DNA of 64,000 nucleotides from Trametopsis cervina. Its lineage: Eukaryota; Basidiomycota; Agaricomycetes; Polyporales; Irpicaceae. A program made the translations under genes and the position numbers. Below, one piece after another: positions 32,585-46,407 of the stretch (position 1 is the first letter of the stretch; each line of letters opens with the position of its first letter). The notes beneath the pieces were generated by a model. The model had not been told where the DNA came from. It saw only the letters and a program-made list of their open reading frames with translations, and ran no database searches. Location of the stretch: the NCBI GenBank assembly GCA_022385755.1, contig MU278352.1:558001-622000 (forward strand). Reading direction: 5' to 3'.

Positions 32585-34560
32585 TCATGTTGTGAGTAGA
32601 TAGTTCTCCATTGTCCAATTACGGCGGCGAGGGGCTCCTTTGAGGAGGACGGAATATTCCGTCGGGTCTACAGAGACAACTTCACCTGCTACATTCGACG
32701 ACAACAAAGGCTCGATGTCCTCAAGGCTATAGGTTGGATTTTCAGCGTCCAAGATGATGCCCTGGAGTGGCTTAGCTCCCCGCGCGCGCCGTTCAACAAA
32801 CGTCTGCGTGAAGTTGCGTAGGAAACCTGTCTCTACGCTCGCTGGCTCCGAGAAGCGCAGAACGTCAAGTTTTTGCAGGACGAGGTCCGATGGCTTGAAT
32901 TCCTTGTTAGACGTCTTGATACGCAAGTCTTCTTCTATAGCATGTAAGAAGCCAAGCGATTGTGCACCAACTTGCAGCTGCTGCAGATTGGGCATGGCTG
33001 GTAGTGCCGTCAGCCAGTGATTGGTGGTAGCGTTCATGTCATATTCGTCATCCTCGATCGGCAAAAAGTGTATGTGTGTGATAGATTCGAGCGGGAAATC
33101 GGATGTCAGGAAGGTAGCGATGGTTGGATCATCCGGGGTTTCGTATAGTGTGAATTGTAGCTTGCAGCCTCTGCCGTCTTCGGGACTGGAATCAGAAGAG
33201 GGATATGCGATGGGATTAGGTATCGTGCTGAGCGTGATCTTACTGTGGACGACCTCGCCGTGATATACACTCGTTGTAATGTGAAAAGAGAGGTCTACAA
33301 ACGGTTTCCCAAGCTGCGCACCGTTGACGAACCTTTCTTTTAGAACGGAGAAGACGAAACGCCTTTCAGTTTTTGACAGGAAATTACCCGCAGATAAGAA
33401 GATGTCGGTTGTTGAGGGGAAGACGAGGTGGCGCAGGAGGTCGGCCGCGGCTGTACATCCATCAAGCTCCGGAAAGGGCGAATATTGATCGGAATAATCC
33501 CTCTGAAGAGATATCTCATGCAGATGTGAGAGAGTGACGAGCGGACCGTCAGAGGGAGTCGCCTCGAAGTCCGGAATAGTTGTCAGTCTGGCCAATACGT
33601 CCCCAAGGTGGAGTCTTCGGAGCAGCGGGACCTGACGCAGAATGTCAAGCATTAACGAGCAAGACAATAGTTCGTCGACAGCATGAATATGAAGATGTGT
33701 TAGATTCGGGCGCAAAAGGCATTGGACGAGAGAGAGACTGGGTAGCTGGTACAAGAAGTCCCATGCAACAGAGGGGGGTCCGAAGACAAGCCGGGTAAGT
33801 GAAGGGAGCTTTCCTGATGACAATACCGGTATGTCAGCAAGTGGGGGACCAGCACTAAGACGAATGATAAGCGTCCGCAAAAGGGGGGCCTCGGTTTCGG
33901 TTGGATCTGACATGGGATTGCATAGCAAACCACGCACACTGACATTGAGGTGCTGCGTACGCCCAAGCTGCTGGAGGACAAGACTCTTGATAGATTTGGG
34001 GTCGAGCGTTTCGCTCATCCGCCCCCACAAATCACCATCTTCGAAGAAAGAGAGTGGAACTTGACCTGAGCGTTCTATCATCGTCTGAATGCCTTCGCGC
34101 GTGCAGTTGGTAAGTCGAATAGTCGCCCACATAGCAGGAGTCGCCAGCGCGGCCTCCCTCCACCGGTGGCATATGTGGGCGACCGCAAGCCATCTGTAGA
34201 ATCCATAGTAGTATGTCGCCTCCGGCGAGGGGCAAAAGGGGTCGCGATAGATGGGGGGTGGGATGTCAAAACATTCCTCCTGGGGTTCGTCTCCCTTGCC
34301 GAATATGCACAGCCAGGTGAACTGCAGCGAGATTTCACCGAGGAGTTCGCTGGGCAGCCGTAAGATGGCACATGAGCTAGTAGTCTGTACAAATGCATAT
34401 GAGACGTGTGCTCCATCCCAATGACTGTAAGAAGTAACCGCACCGCGCTCTCAGCTCCCAAATGGTTTCCTGATGAACGGCAGTTCAGGACAATCTGTTG
34501 GCGGAAAACAGCAAAGTGACGCACCCTCTAAATGCGGAGAACCAGTAACAGCCTCCATCA
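32585..34560 (-). CDS. F-box-like protein (basidiomycete type), 5' end uncertain
   Basis: The main exon runs from the stop at 32585 to about 34440 on the minus strand. Its N-terminal part reads LRLPSELLGEISLQFTWLC and then YRWLAVAHICHRWREAALAT, the F-box-like pattern common in mushroom-forming fungi, presumably for SCF ubiquitin ligase binding. The rest has irregular Leu-rich segments such as LTHLHIHAVDELL, LLRRLHLGDVL and LHEISLQRDY. I could not fix the first exon; the start codon may be near 34560-34570 (MMEAVTGSP) or follow a splice near 34435. Targets are unknown. Confidence 0.7.
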
Positions 34561-34761
34561 TTGACAGTGTTGTTTCGCTCCTTACTCTATGCTGAAGGAC
34601 AGAGCTTAAGTTAGGCCACGCGGTGCAGCGTGGCTACAGGGTCAGTCACGTGAGGTCGCTCGGTATGTAGCCGTAACTCTGGGATCGACCATACACTACA
34701 GTATTACATCTTGCTCTGGGAACTTGTCTGAAAGTAGGACCTTTGAACTGTGACTGCTACT

Positions 34762-35857
34762 ATGCCTCGAGATTTTCTGCGACAATCTGTTTGGATAACG
34801 TCCAATAATTGCATCCTCGAGGAATACAAGACCGAAATCGAAGATGAAAACACCATCCGGTGCTACATACCCAGTCAAGCTGGGGACCATTTCCAGATCC
34901 GCTGGGAGGACCGCACAAGGCATCGTGCATCCCTCGTTGCATGCTACATGGACGGTAGACCCGTAGGTGGTGTGCCCAGCCGTCCAAACTCACAAGGGTG
35001 TAATGATGGCGTGCCTGTATCAGAGAGTAGAGTAAAGCTGTTCACGTTCTCTTCAGTCATCACAACAGGTGGACTTCATACTACAGGATTACTTTCGGTT
35101 AGCTCATTAATATTTTGCAGACGATGAAGATGTTGCAGATCCCGATGGTGTTGACGTGGACCTAGGCTGCATACAAGTCGAGTTCCATCGTATCAGCATA
35201 CGACTTAATGAGGATACTACGGACAGGCAGTATGGCCAAGTGCATACCGTGGGGCCCGTTCATGAACGCAGTAAAAAGCTAGGAGCTCATTGCGTCTCGT
35301 ATGTCCGACAATCCAGTCATAATGTGGGTTTTGACAGTTGACTCGCCTCGTAAAGGTTGGGTGAGGAACTAGAAACACAGGAGGAGCGGTCTTTCGTAGC
35401 TCCTAAGCTTCTCGATAGAGGCCCTTACGCCATCTTCAAGTTCATATATCGCCCCCGGGGTGAGTCAAACTGGTTTCTTGAAATAAGTGGTGTAATGATG
35501 GGATTCAACTATTGCACAGAACTCTTACTAGCACGAGGGATCATACCGCCTGTACTGGAAGACCCTTCTAAACTGGGGATTAAAGCAGAAGAGAAACCTG
35601 AGCCAGCTAAACTGTCGACCAGACCGCCAGAATCCAACTTGAAGCTTGCGGCCAGTAGTCGTACCACCGACGTGCAACCCAGACTTCGCGCGCGCAAACA
35701 GCATTCTGGACTAGCACCTGTGCCAATAACTCAATATCGGCGACTCACGGCTCGGCAAAGGAAGATCCTCGCACGCAATGTTAAAGCCGAGACCAAAGAT
35801 GCCAAGGATGAGATAAAGGAAGAGCCAGCTGCCTCGTCTTCTAATAACCGTATATAA
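34762..35857 (+). CDS. DUF7918-type hypothetical protein
   Basis: The pattern L.EYKTEIEDENTIRCYIPSQAG, then FQIRWEDR and ACYMDGRPVGG, with the late LLLARGIIPP, is the layout I associate with the fungal DUF7918 family of unknown function. Four exons joined by introns at about 35069 (GTGGAC...TGCAG), 35300 (GTATGT...AAAG) and 35461 (GTGAGT...CACAG) give one frame ending at 35857. The C-terminal third is Lys/Glu-rich and disordered. The start at 34762 lies only about 200 bases from the divergent F-box-like gene, so the two may share a promoter. Confidence 0.75.
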
Positions 35858-36003
35858 TAGCGACGAAAATCCCTTTGACTCGAATCATTGCACTATCATC
35901 GCCTACGCCAACGCACTGCTCGCTTAGATACGTCGGAAAGGCCAATCTACGTATACAATCAATTATATCACACTATGCTATAGTACACAACTACATCGTC
36001 TGC

Positions 36004-39000
36004 TTAATTTTCCTCAAATCTGTGCGATGCAAATCTTGAAGAGGCCCTCGAGTACGCTGTACGTGTGGACTGGCTTTCAGAAGCGGGGGCACAACGACAG
36101 CCGCACCCCGTCGCGCAGTTACTATCTTTTCTAGCCTTCCAACATCGCAAGTGCGTCGCATGGAGGCAGTTCAGACACGTATGTGAAAGACCTGAGAAAT
36201 AGGGCTTCAGTTGCTCATTCTATGCCAGTGATGAAACTGGAAGGGTACCTTTGATGGGTAGGCGACAAACAGAACAACCTTCACGGATGAATTTACCACC
36301 ACAAGCAGCGCAGCTCTCTGCACTGGGTTCGTTCACCTGGGAGCACACAGCGCAGGTTCGCGCAACGCCTGTATGAACTGTGTCAAGTACACCACAACGC
36401 GTATGCGATATAACCACTTACCTAGGGGACTGGAGCCCAATACATCCAACAATGCTGGTAGTATCGGGTTCATAAACACATCTCCGGACGTCGCTTTCAA
36501 CAGCTCTGCACGTTTCTGCGGGAGTTGCCATGCGGTGAGCATCTCTGCATAAACCCAGATGTGCGCGTGCAGCTGCTGCCTCATTTTAGGCTGCAGCCTA
36601 AACATGGACCTACATGACAAAGGATTGCTGAGCATCGAAGGGTGACACGAACAAGGGACGCACATACCGCTGGAGCTTCATTTGCGGGACTATCTCAGCC
36701 ACAACGCGCTTTTTCTCTTCGTTCTGCAATCCAGTCGTGACAACTTGCGAAAACGTTGGTCTTCTTGACCTGTGCCCCGCGGATGAGAAAGACACAACCT
36801 GCTTCGGGGATGAGCGATCTATGGCTGTGTCATGCCAGGACCTGGCAGCGGGTGTTGAGACAACGGGGCTCGGCGACTCCCTGCGAAGATCTCTGACTAC
36901 AGGAGAACGCGGCGAGGGATGAGGGTGGTGATGAGTGATAGGCATGCCGGTACGGGATGCTATATACAAAACATGGCTGAAATATCAGCGAAGGGATGCT
37001 GATAGAAGTCTTAAATAAACACTGACCGTTGATGAAACGACGCATACTGGATGCATTGAAGAGGCTCGACCATGAACCACGAGAAGAGGATGGAGAGGAT
37101 AGTGCTGGTGCGAGAGGAATGCCTGCAGGAGATGGACTACCGTGGGCCCATACAGGAGAGGTTGCGTTCGTGCGAAGAAGGGAAGTCTGCTTGAAGTTGA
37201 AGTAGTCCCAATGCGCTCCTAGCCGATGGGGACTGGGAGAAATTGACGTTGTGGCTACGCAGGGTTAGCACACGGCGAGGTAAGCAAGCGAGCAGGCTTA
37301 CGCAATTCGTTTGCGAGTCTCAGCAGAACGATCGACAACATGGTCAGCATCTGTATGTCCTTTTGCATACTGAGCTCATTATACCTGGAAAGGAGTCATC
37401 ATATACCAACGGAGACCGGTCGTAGAGGTTGATAACTCACAGTTTCTCGATCATGCTGACGATGAGCGGATTGCAAAGACTATACAGAGACGGTGCTAAA
37501 GATGAAGAGTCGCCCTTCTCGTGTTCGATCATAAATATTTGCAGCACGTTGAAAACTCGTTCATGGTCAACTCGTCCACGCAGCCGAGCAGTTTCAACGT
37601 TCTTCTTGCATGCATCTACCGGATTTGCGGCCGGGAAAACATAATCGTAAGCAGCACCGACATCTAAGCCCACGAGAGGTGCTGCATCCTTGATAAAAAT
37701 TGTGCTTCGCAGTGTAGGGAGGAGGGCATAGTTTTTGGGTGCTTCATCAAGAGACGGCCGAGACTGATCCGACACTCTGCGAGTCTTTTGTTGAGGGATC
37801 GTGAACAGGTTAGACATGATACGCAGGATGCCATGTGCATCCTCGGCTCGTTTCACGTCAATGGAGTCTACCTCTCGGTCCTTAGCTGCAAGAGCCAGTT
37901 TCCGCATCGCATCAGACAGTAGAATCGGGGACCAGAAGAGCCGTGGTGCAGGATCGACATTGCGAGCAACAGCAGAAGGCGATGTTGCCGCCTCTTGCAG
38001 GGCATGGCGAACAATTCGAGGTGGTGCCCTGAAGAAGCACACCAACTGGCCTGTTGATGGGCACTGACATCAGGAACTACTGTCGAGCTAACGTCGCTGG
38101 TGTGCTCACCGTTGGGCCCGAAAACGCCTTGAGAGGTGCGAGGCTCCGCCAAATTCTTGTCACTGCGCGGTACGGCGAACGCGCCATCTTTGACTCGCCG
38201 CGGAATCGCAGACATCTCGTCATCCGACGAATCGGAATCGTCCATAGCACTAGGTCTGTAGTCGTCATCACTGTCCCCAAAAAGAAGGAATCGCAAGCAA
38301 GCCTCGAGGCATGGCCTTTGTTGTTGTCGAATAGCATGCAGTCGACGCAGGATGTGCACCCGGCTCTTGACAGGAATCAAAGGGTTACGCTCCAATTCTA
38401 CCTGAGGCGTTCCTGCCGGGTGTAAAGCTTGTGGATAGTCACGAGGGAAGATAAAGGTAATCCTGATAAAGACGGAGGTTGATTCTCCCCAGGGACCATG
38501 CAAACCGAAAGTGCAGCTCCGGCGTTTAGCGAGATCAGCCTTACGCAAACTATTAGTTGGCATGACCATTCGTAATAAGACGACATACCTTCTCGAGCTT
38601 GACTTTAGAGGCCGTAAGCTTATTCACAACTGATGTGATCCTGTGCATGTATCAGCACACCGTTTCCGAACTCTTGCATGTGTACTCACTCTTCTTTCAG
38701 GGTTTGATTGGTCTCGCCGCTCTCTCTATGCTCATCTTCGTCCCTATCTCTACTTCCACTCTTTCCCTTCCTCCCCCGGAGATCTAACATTGACCCTGAA
38801 GGATCCATGATCGACGGCGGGCGCGACCTTGAACCATACCGTGACACGTTCCCGCTCTCGCCTCCGCTGTAGGGGTCACTACCTTCTCTCTTGCTGCCCA
38901 CTTTGACGCTAGATAACCACTGCACTGTCGTAATCTGGGCCGATCTTCCACCTACATAACCTCGACTCATTGTACTGCCCTTTGCTTCGTTATTTAAGGA

Positions 39001-40832
39001 TCCGGCTTCCTGTGTGACCTGGGAGAAGGATCTTGTCACTCCGAGGTCTTGCGAGCCCTTTGGGCCGATGAGACTAGTCTTGTGAGGGCGGCCGGGCTGT
39101 GAAGCTCGAACACCTGCTAAGATGGAACGATGGCCTACTGGTGCTGACAAAGTGGGAAGGCGTTCTGAACCCTCAGGCGCACTACTAAACGAAGTATGCT
39201 GATCGAAATACTGCGGCGCTGTCGTTGTTTCCTTCTCTTTGTTCGTTGGTTTTCCAACTTTCTGTAACCAGCACCAGATAAGCAAGATACTACAGGTTGG
39301 AAGAAACAGTATAAGCACCTCCATGATTTCCTGTTCAACAGGCCAGAATCGAAGACTCCTGTCTTTGGACCATGTTATGAGCTGGAACTCGTTATTGCCT
39401 ATGTACTGTCAGATTCTCACTCCGGACAGGACGAGCCTTCACCGCGTACCTTCTCCGCCTTTCCGCCACACGAACTCCTTAACAACGTCGGTGTGGCCTT
39501 CAAATCGCTCGAGAGGTTCATAGTGATCTTGTGGGGTCCACAATTCCAATGCAGTCTCACTACGTTGAGGCAAACTCAGGATCCCCTCTCCGAAAGGAAG
39601 GTTTCTGGCTCTCCAAATAGGATATGAGGTATGAATCGTAAAGGTCGGCTCTGTGTGTTCTTCCGCATGCACCTTCTGGATATCCCAGACCTTGATAGTC
39701 TTGTCCAATGAGCATGTGACGATCTCGTCTCGCTTGTGATGGGCCCAGTCAATGCCATATATCTTCGAGCCGTGAGCTTTCAGGCGCGTCACTGGAAGCG
39801 AGCCTTTCTGTATATCTGTGAATATTGACCTAGCGTAGTACGAACGAAAGACCGACCCGTCTGTCCCATATCAAAACTTCGTTCATATGTGAAGAAGCAA
39901 GAAGGTTGCCATCAGAGCGGTTCCATTTGACCTGTGTTGCTCCAGCTACCACGACTCCGGTCAGACCATGCCCAAAACCTATCCTAGCCGACCTTCGTAC
40001 CGTTGAACGCGCACAAACCTAGTAGGAACGTGAGATCAAGAAGCCAGATAGCAATGGCGTCCAGACATACCAATGACAGGCTTCGACGTAGTCCGCAAAT
40101 CCCAAGCCCATAACCACGAGTCAATGCCTGTACTGACGACTATGTCCGGATCAGTCGTATGCCAGTTGATGTCAGTAATTGCGCGATAGTGTGACCGGAG
40201 GATGTGTTCAATAGACGTCTTTCCAGATACATAGAGATTCCATATCAACCTAGAGGAATTATCAATCGACAGGCAAGACGGAAATGCTTTCAGGTTTACG
40301 TACAGCTTCTCGCTTGACGTGGACACAATGTATTGCTTATGAGACATGTGTGGATTCCACTGCACGTCTGCAACATCCCATGTGCCACCCTGTGGAAGAA
40401 ATCTAGCTGGAAGTTTCAACTTCTCTCTGCTCCGTCACGTCTCCTCTGTAATGCTTACCGCGGCACGTTGAGAGGGTTCTCGAGGTCTATGATGAACAGA
40501 CCCTTCCGGCTATGCACATTGACCGTTCACTTAACCTTCAGTAAGACAGTGGTTTGGGAACACGCACGCAGCTAGGACGACGTCTCGGCTACCAGGACTA
40601 ATGCTCATCTGATAAAGTACATCATTAGTAACAGTAATGCGCTCTGTACTACCTGCCGGGTCCTCATGCACACACTCATTGCAAACACGACGGAAAGTAA
40701 TGACGGTCTAAGGGAACTCACGTTTCCCACAGCATCTCCTACTAAGCCCTTCATGTCAATCTGGAGACTCCGGCGAAAGTTGCCACCATCCTCAGGCGAG
40801 GATGGTAAGTCCGACGTAGTGTTTGTGGTCAT
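36004..40832 (-). CDS. WDR59/Mtc5-like SEACAT (GATOR2) subunit
   Basis: Component of the SEACAT/GATOR2 complex that relieves SEACIT inhibition of TORC1 at the vacuole. The N-terminus DMKGLVGDAVGN, then MSISPGSRDVVLAA, RKGLFIIDLENPL and DVADVQWNPH is diagnostic. WD40 repeats cover about 39440-40420 (for example ITDINWHTTDPDIVVSTGID). An RWD domain lies about 38390-38600 (FPRDYP, with preceding GESTSVFIRITF). The C-terminus is a zinc/RING module: CAVCSQVNEPSAESCAACG, then GLSHTCLNCLHATHLRCW and CATGCGCRC. Many short introns interrupt it. Start 40832 is supported by the conserved first exon. Confidence 0.9.
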
Positions 40833-41081
40833 GTTAGCTGAGCAGCGTCCACGACGCTCACGGCCGCACCAGGGCAAGATTTGAGCTTGCTCTCAGCAAA
40901 GTATTGGCGTTCTAGAGTACATTGGTCCGAAGAGAGGTAATGGTCAAGGTAGACATCACTTGATCACGAGTCTTCAAGTTCAGTGCAGATCATAACACAC
41001 TCAAGAGCGCTGAATTTACGCAAGCCTCTCCAACGGACGCACTCTCCCTTCAATTCACCAGACACGAAGGCCTATCGAACG
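40833..41081. promoter_or_regulatory. Bidirectional promoter between WDR59-like and PAC3-like genes
   Basis: 249 bases separate the two divergent start codons. No clear TATA box; contains ttgatcacgag and ggtcaaggtagac. Inferred only from the arrangement. Confidence 0.5.
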
Positions 41082-41591
41082 ATGCTGGCAACATCTCAAC
41101 TGACGAGAGAACTGGAAGGCATACATACCGATGTTATCTTGCAGGTTTTTGGTGATCAGATACTCGTGTTGATCACACAGCTCGGGAAAGTAGGCAGCTT
41201 GGTACGCCTCTGAGACTTTGTACACGCCAAAAACCATAATATGAGACCATAGATACAAGCAACCATACCAGACACAGCGCCGCTTCTATCCCTAGAGTCC
41301 ATAGCCGAATTGGCAGAATTCTCACTGCCCCCTCCACCACCAGCAATTCAGCTCACCCCCCTGCTGGGGCACGCGCAATCAGAACACATGCAAACCCTCC
41401 ATACTTTATATGCATCACAAGCCGCGACACTAGTCTGGATAGCGGAAGCGAGTGGCATAATGGCTCCGGAGCGTCGTGGTGTGATAGTTGGTGTGGCTCT
41501 GAAAAGGTCGCCGGAAGATGGAAGAGCCAGCGAGTATGAGCAGAAGATATTTCATGGGGTGATGGGGATGTTGAAAGAGTTATTGGCATGA
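41082..41591 (+). CDS. Proteasome assembly chaperone 3 (PAC3/PSMG3-like)
   Basis: Chaperone that helps build the 20S proteasome alpha ring. Exon 1 is 41082-41201 and exon 2 is 41253-41591, with a 51-nt intron, giving 152 residues. Exon 1 reads HTDVILQVFGDQILVLITQL then GKVGSL, matching the PAC3 pattern of a TQ.GK.GTL strand. Exon 2 contains LTPLLGHAQSEHMQTLHTLY and VIVGVALKRS followed by an amphipathic C-terminal helix. Length is close to the human protein (122 residues) with a Pro-rich insertion. Confidence 0.8.
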
Positions 41592-41701
41592 CCTTGAGGA
41601 AGGCAGGACCCTGCATGAGGTTTGAGGGCAGCCAAGTGGTCTGTTGGTCGACACATTGGCATAGATATCGGGGCCCATGCGCCAATGATCAGGCCATCCA
41701 T

Positions 41702-41962
41702 TCACTTGTTCTCTTGGGTCCCGGTGGTGTCCTGCAGTGTTCTGAGCTCACCGTCCGCCGATGCGCTCTCTCGTCCTCTGCTCATTTTCTCCTGCTTCCA
41801 CTTGACAAGCTCAACCAATCTATCCCTCTCAAATATGCCGTTACGAGGGTTGATCTCATACAGATAGTAGGCCAGCACTCCTGTAAACACTCCCAATAGT
41901 GGGTCCGCTACCCTAAACTTCCGTTCAGTTTGACCCGTACAGTTATGTAAAGCCATGCGCAC
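41702..41962 (-). CDS. NCE101: NCE101-like small membrane protein
   Basis: 86-residue protein with VADPLLGVFTGVLAYYLYE, a single membrane span followed by INPRNGIFERDRLVELVKWK, the hallmark arrangement of the NCE101 family named for a role in non-classical export in yeast. The C-terminal tail is charged and variable. The start could be Met1 (41962) or Met3 (41956). The gene converges with PAC3 and is divergent from NAA25. Confidence 0.8.
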   Translation of the reverse strand: MRMALHNCTGQTERKFRVADPLLGVFTGVLAYYLYEINPRNGIFERDRLVELVKWKQEKMSRGRESASADGELRTLQDTTGTQENK

Positions 41963-42267
41963 CGTGACAGCAAAGGCATTTTGTCAAGAGTCCGGCTTGC
42001 TATTAACTTGCTGAAGGGGTGTGTCTTGCGCGAGGTATTCTGGCCTCAAACGCAAGGTGTGGCTGTCAGCAACCTAGGTCGGACGTATGCGGGAGAAGGG
42101 AGCAAGGCGTACTGTCCGGCCGAGCCAGCATGCAGCGTCTCCGACTCGTGCACTCTCAAAATTTGGACAGGGCGTAGATCCTCGCCCTCCTACTTGTACA
42201 TTCCCCTACCACATTGCTACTTACGACGACCTCACTCGCATAGACCCCCCATCGTCGTCTGTCGCAA

Positions 42268-45200
42268 ATGTCGGCCACCTTTGATCGCCAGATTCGCCCA
42301 ATATACGGTGCGCGTCATTTCTAGCCGTATTCTGCGACGGACTTCACATCGGCTTGTCCCTACCCTTCACAGACGCTATTGACACAGGCTCGAATAAGTC
42401 TGCAATAGTTGCATGTAACAAGATCCTCAAAAAGCAGCCTCAGAATGATCTAGTAAAGGTGCGTGTACACCCTGATATGTAATGCCGCAATGCTCATAGG
42501 ATCATGCTGATATAGGCTTTGAAAGCGTTGGCACTTATACGCTCTCAGAAAGTAGAGGAATCCCTGATCCTATGCGATGAAGTTCTGGCAGCAAAACCTT
42601 CAGATGAATCCATCTTGAATGCTATGTCACACGTCCTTCGAGGGCTCGGTAGACGTAAGTCCGATACGTTGGGTGTGCAAACCACGAGGCCCTTTCACTC
42701 ACACGACATCAGACCTGGACATCATTTCCATGTATGAAGCGGCATGGAAGCAACGACCCACGGACGAAGAATTAGGCATTAACGTCTTCTCCTCAAACGC
42801 CAGGGCAGCAAACTGGAAAGCGGCTCAGCAGGCAGGTCCCCTTTTGCGAATCAGTCTGTCATGGGCACGGAGGACGAACGTACGTACTAAGCCTCATATA
42901 GATTGCTACAAAACTATACAAGCAGTTCAAGCAAGAGCGCTATTTATACTGGTCTGTCTTTTGTGCAGTCCTGCAGGTCCGTAAGAGTTCTAGATATATG
43001 GTGTATGGCACTGAAACTCCGCCGTAGGCAAATGATCCATTAACGCCAGAAGCTCTTCGCCCTGTGCTCTTCAAACTTGCACATAGACTGATCTCCTCCT
43101 CGTCCACGCCATCGTACTACAGTGCAGACCGTTTCTACGTTAATCTCATAATCCTGAAGGAGTTAGAGTTGTGGGACGAAGCTACGACACTTTTAACAAG
43201 TGATATAGGCCAAGCCATATCCGATACGAGCTTGAGTGTCGATGAACTCAGGCGCGAGATATGGAAGCTCAAGGGGAGCGTGAAAGAAGAAGGCGAGCGG
43301 GCGCAAGCGCGGATTCTCGAGAAAGAGTGAGCTCGTCTCGGATATCTGCAGGAGAGTCTAGCTGATATGCCCGTCATACCAGTGATCGCAACTGGCTCGA
43401 GTTCATTTCGGTTTTGGATGCCACATTCTCAGGGATTACTCCTGAAACAACGGAGGAAGCCAAGGAGGAATTTAAGTCCAATATCTCAAAGTCCCAGGCC
43501 TTCTTTGCGCAGGTAGCAGATAAGGATGGGTTGCGGGATCGTTCTGGCCCCCTTGCTCTGCTTGAACTAGAGAAACGTGCTATAAATCACGGCCTCTCCA
43601 CAGGTATGCAAACCTCGTGGTCGCATGCACTCTACTCACTGTTGGAGCCCAGACGTGAACGCATTGTACACAATGGTGGAGAGTTATTTCGAGAATATTG
43701 GCGACAAGACGTGCTGTTATGAAGATCTCCAGCCATTCGTCACGCTATTTAAGGGCGAAGATGCTACCAAGTGGACAGCATTCCTCCAACAACGCGCTAC
43801 CACAACCTCCGTACGTTAGCTCTACGCGGTGAACGTACTGATACTCAATTATGGAGAATCTTGTGCAGGAAAGCCAAGAAGCGCTCCGTCGTTCCATCAA
43901 TGCGTTCAAATTGCTTCGTTACACATCGCAGCCAACGGTAGAGTCGGAAAGCGCTGCTGTTAAGCAATACATCGAAGGGTACTTCGGTGCGCTGAAGTTC
44001 GGTCAAGGCCTCCCTGAGACCGAGCGACAGCCTGCCGATGACTTCGCTGTGCTCGCCGGTCAAGCCTTCGTCAACTTGTGGAGGCTTGTGGGTGGCACTG
44101 ACGCCCTGAAGTACCTATACAGCGCAGTAGCGTTGTTGGACTTTGCCGTGAGCAAGAGCAAAGATTCATATCACATGAAGCTGATGCTCGTCCGCATATA
44201 TCTCCTGTTGGGTAAGACGCGCCTTGTCCTTGTTAACTCACACAATGACCGTTGTACTTTGCACAGGCGCACCATCACTAGCGCTAGAACATTACCGCGC
44301 CCTGAACTTGAAGCAGGTACAAAACGATACGTTATCCCATATAATGCTCTCCAGATCATCTGGCTTTGCATTGTCGTCCATTGGCGATCTTACACTATCG
44401 AATGAATGCATGGATGCCAGTCACATCTACTTGAGTAACGCTAACGATGTAGGCCGTTTATCAACTCGGAGACGCTATCTGGCTAACAATGTGGGTAGAC
44501 GGCAGAATTTGTTGTACGAGCATTCCTGCAGGAGAAATACACTCAGGTACCTATACACGATTTCACACCTCGAAAATCCCTGTTTATTCTACTATGTTAT
44601 AGATACCAGAGTTCGCCGCCTTGGAAGACCGCCTGGAGAACTCTCTGCAGAGAAACCTGATGAAAATAGAACATGTCCGCATGAGGGTGACACATGAATC
44701 CGTCAATATCGAACTCATAGATATGGAGCTCATCGAGCTCAAATTCATCTTCGATCGCCGTAAGCACTGTTATGCACCTATGCAGACGGTAGCTGAACTC
44801 ACGCGTTCCAGTTCACCACGATAACCGTGACTTCGACATCATTCCCAACTTCCAGCCTCATGACAGCCCTTCGTTCGAGGAGCAAACCCGTCTGTTCGGC
44901 AAGACGACTAACGTAAGCTGCTCACTATCTCAGCGGCTTCACAATACTCAGAGCCTGTGCAGCAAGGGTGGTTGTCAGCTTTCTTGAAGATTTACATCCG
45001 TGCCTTCCAGCAAGCCAGTGACCTCGACGACACAGTGGAAGACAAGCTCCTGATCGGTGACAGACCGAAACCTCACATAGGTACTGCCGACAAGGGCCCA
45101 GTGAGGAACCGTGTTGGCTCAATGGCGCAAGAAGAGATTGATGAGGTCGGACTTTGCGCATCATCACATCGCTCGTAACGTTCTAATTCTGATTCCTCTA

Positions 45201-46086
45201 CAGCTGACTGCGGACGAATTGGCCTTGTTCAAGTTCTCGACCGCGTTAGGTGATTGGTTAGAGCCACACCATGACTACATCCGTCCCCCTCCATCAGCTG
45301 TCATGTCGGAAGTCGCCAGGCTCGCTGAGCAGAAGACTGGACAGCAGCCGAAGGGCTTCCCTGCGCCAGAGAATGGGAGTGCGAATGTCAAGAAGGATGA
45401 GGACCCTCCTGCTATTCAGGATCCTTCCGAAGTGGTCACCGGTTTCTTCAACAGTACGTATCCGCCAACATACTGGGCCAAATTATCTCTAACGATTTTA
45501 TGATTCAGCCATGAAGGACCGTCTCGATAATGCGCTCAAGGAGTCTGCAGGCGTATCTGAGATTCTCCATATCGCAGTACTAGCACAAGAGGTATGATTA
45601 ACCTTTCATACCCAAGAAAATCCTATTGATCGTGCGCTTGTCAGGCGTTCCTCATTCTCGCTGTCGTCACACTTCGATTCAAGCCATCTGCCGTTGTCAA
45701 GACGCATAAACTTGGACAGGTGTGTCTCTTTGTCGACGCTAACAGGATTCAGCTGAATGTATTTCGACATTAGCTTGTACAGCAGTTTAAGGAGATACGC
45801 AGCAATGCTGTGGAAGTGCTGACTGAGATTTCTGCTTCCTTGAAGAAGGTTGCGGAGACATACACAGACTCTGCCTCTCGTTCCACTTTTGTCGATGCAT
45901 GCAAGGATCTTGAAGGCAACGGGGAGGTACGTCACTTTTTCCATGTCCGTATATTCATCACTAACGTGATCGTAGCTCGACTCCGAAGCCATCTCGGCCA
46001 TCGCGAAGAAGGTCGCTGACTCAAGAAAGGCCGTCTTAGAAGGTGTCTCCACTGGCATAACCAAGATCGCAAAAGCTCAAGCTTAG
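42268..46086 (+). CDS. MDM20: NatB auxiliary subunit NAA25/Mdm20
   Basis: Anchors the catalytic NAA20 subunit to the ribosome for N-terminal acetylation of Met-Asp/Glu/Asn/Gln proteins. The start MSATFDRQIRPIYDAIDTGS, then AIVACNKILKKQPQNDLVKA and LILCDEVLAAKPSDESILN is the characteristic TPR-like beginning. Later exons include EERYLYWS-like sequence (KQFKQERYLYWSVFCAVL), SADRFYVNLIILKELELWDE, DRNWLEFISVLDATF and LKFGQGLPETERQPADDFAV. About eighteen short introns interrupt the frame. It ends LEGVSTGITKIAKAQA at 46086, close to the tail-to-tail F-box-like gene. Confidence 0.9.
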
Positions 46087-46407
46087 AATGCGCTGGCGCA
46101 CAACTGAGCCTACTAACTACGTTATACGTACTTTTCATCCCACGCTGCTCACCACGTTTTCGTTGAACATCGTTAATGCTTTGAGATACATACAACATCG
46201 TACACCACCACTCGCAATCAATTTGTACCACGACGCATGAATTACACAAGAATTCCAGTGCTATTTTTTGCTCCTCGGGGCATTGATGATCTGGATCTAT
46301 GCTCTTGACAGCGCAATAGCAGACAGTGATATTCATCGCATGGTAAGTGCGGGTTCCGTGGCCAGCCAGCAATATCCCAGGCCCCTCCCAATAGCTTTCC
46401 AGCATGC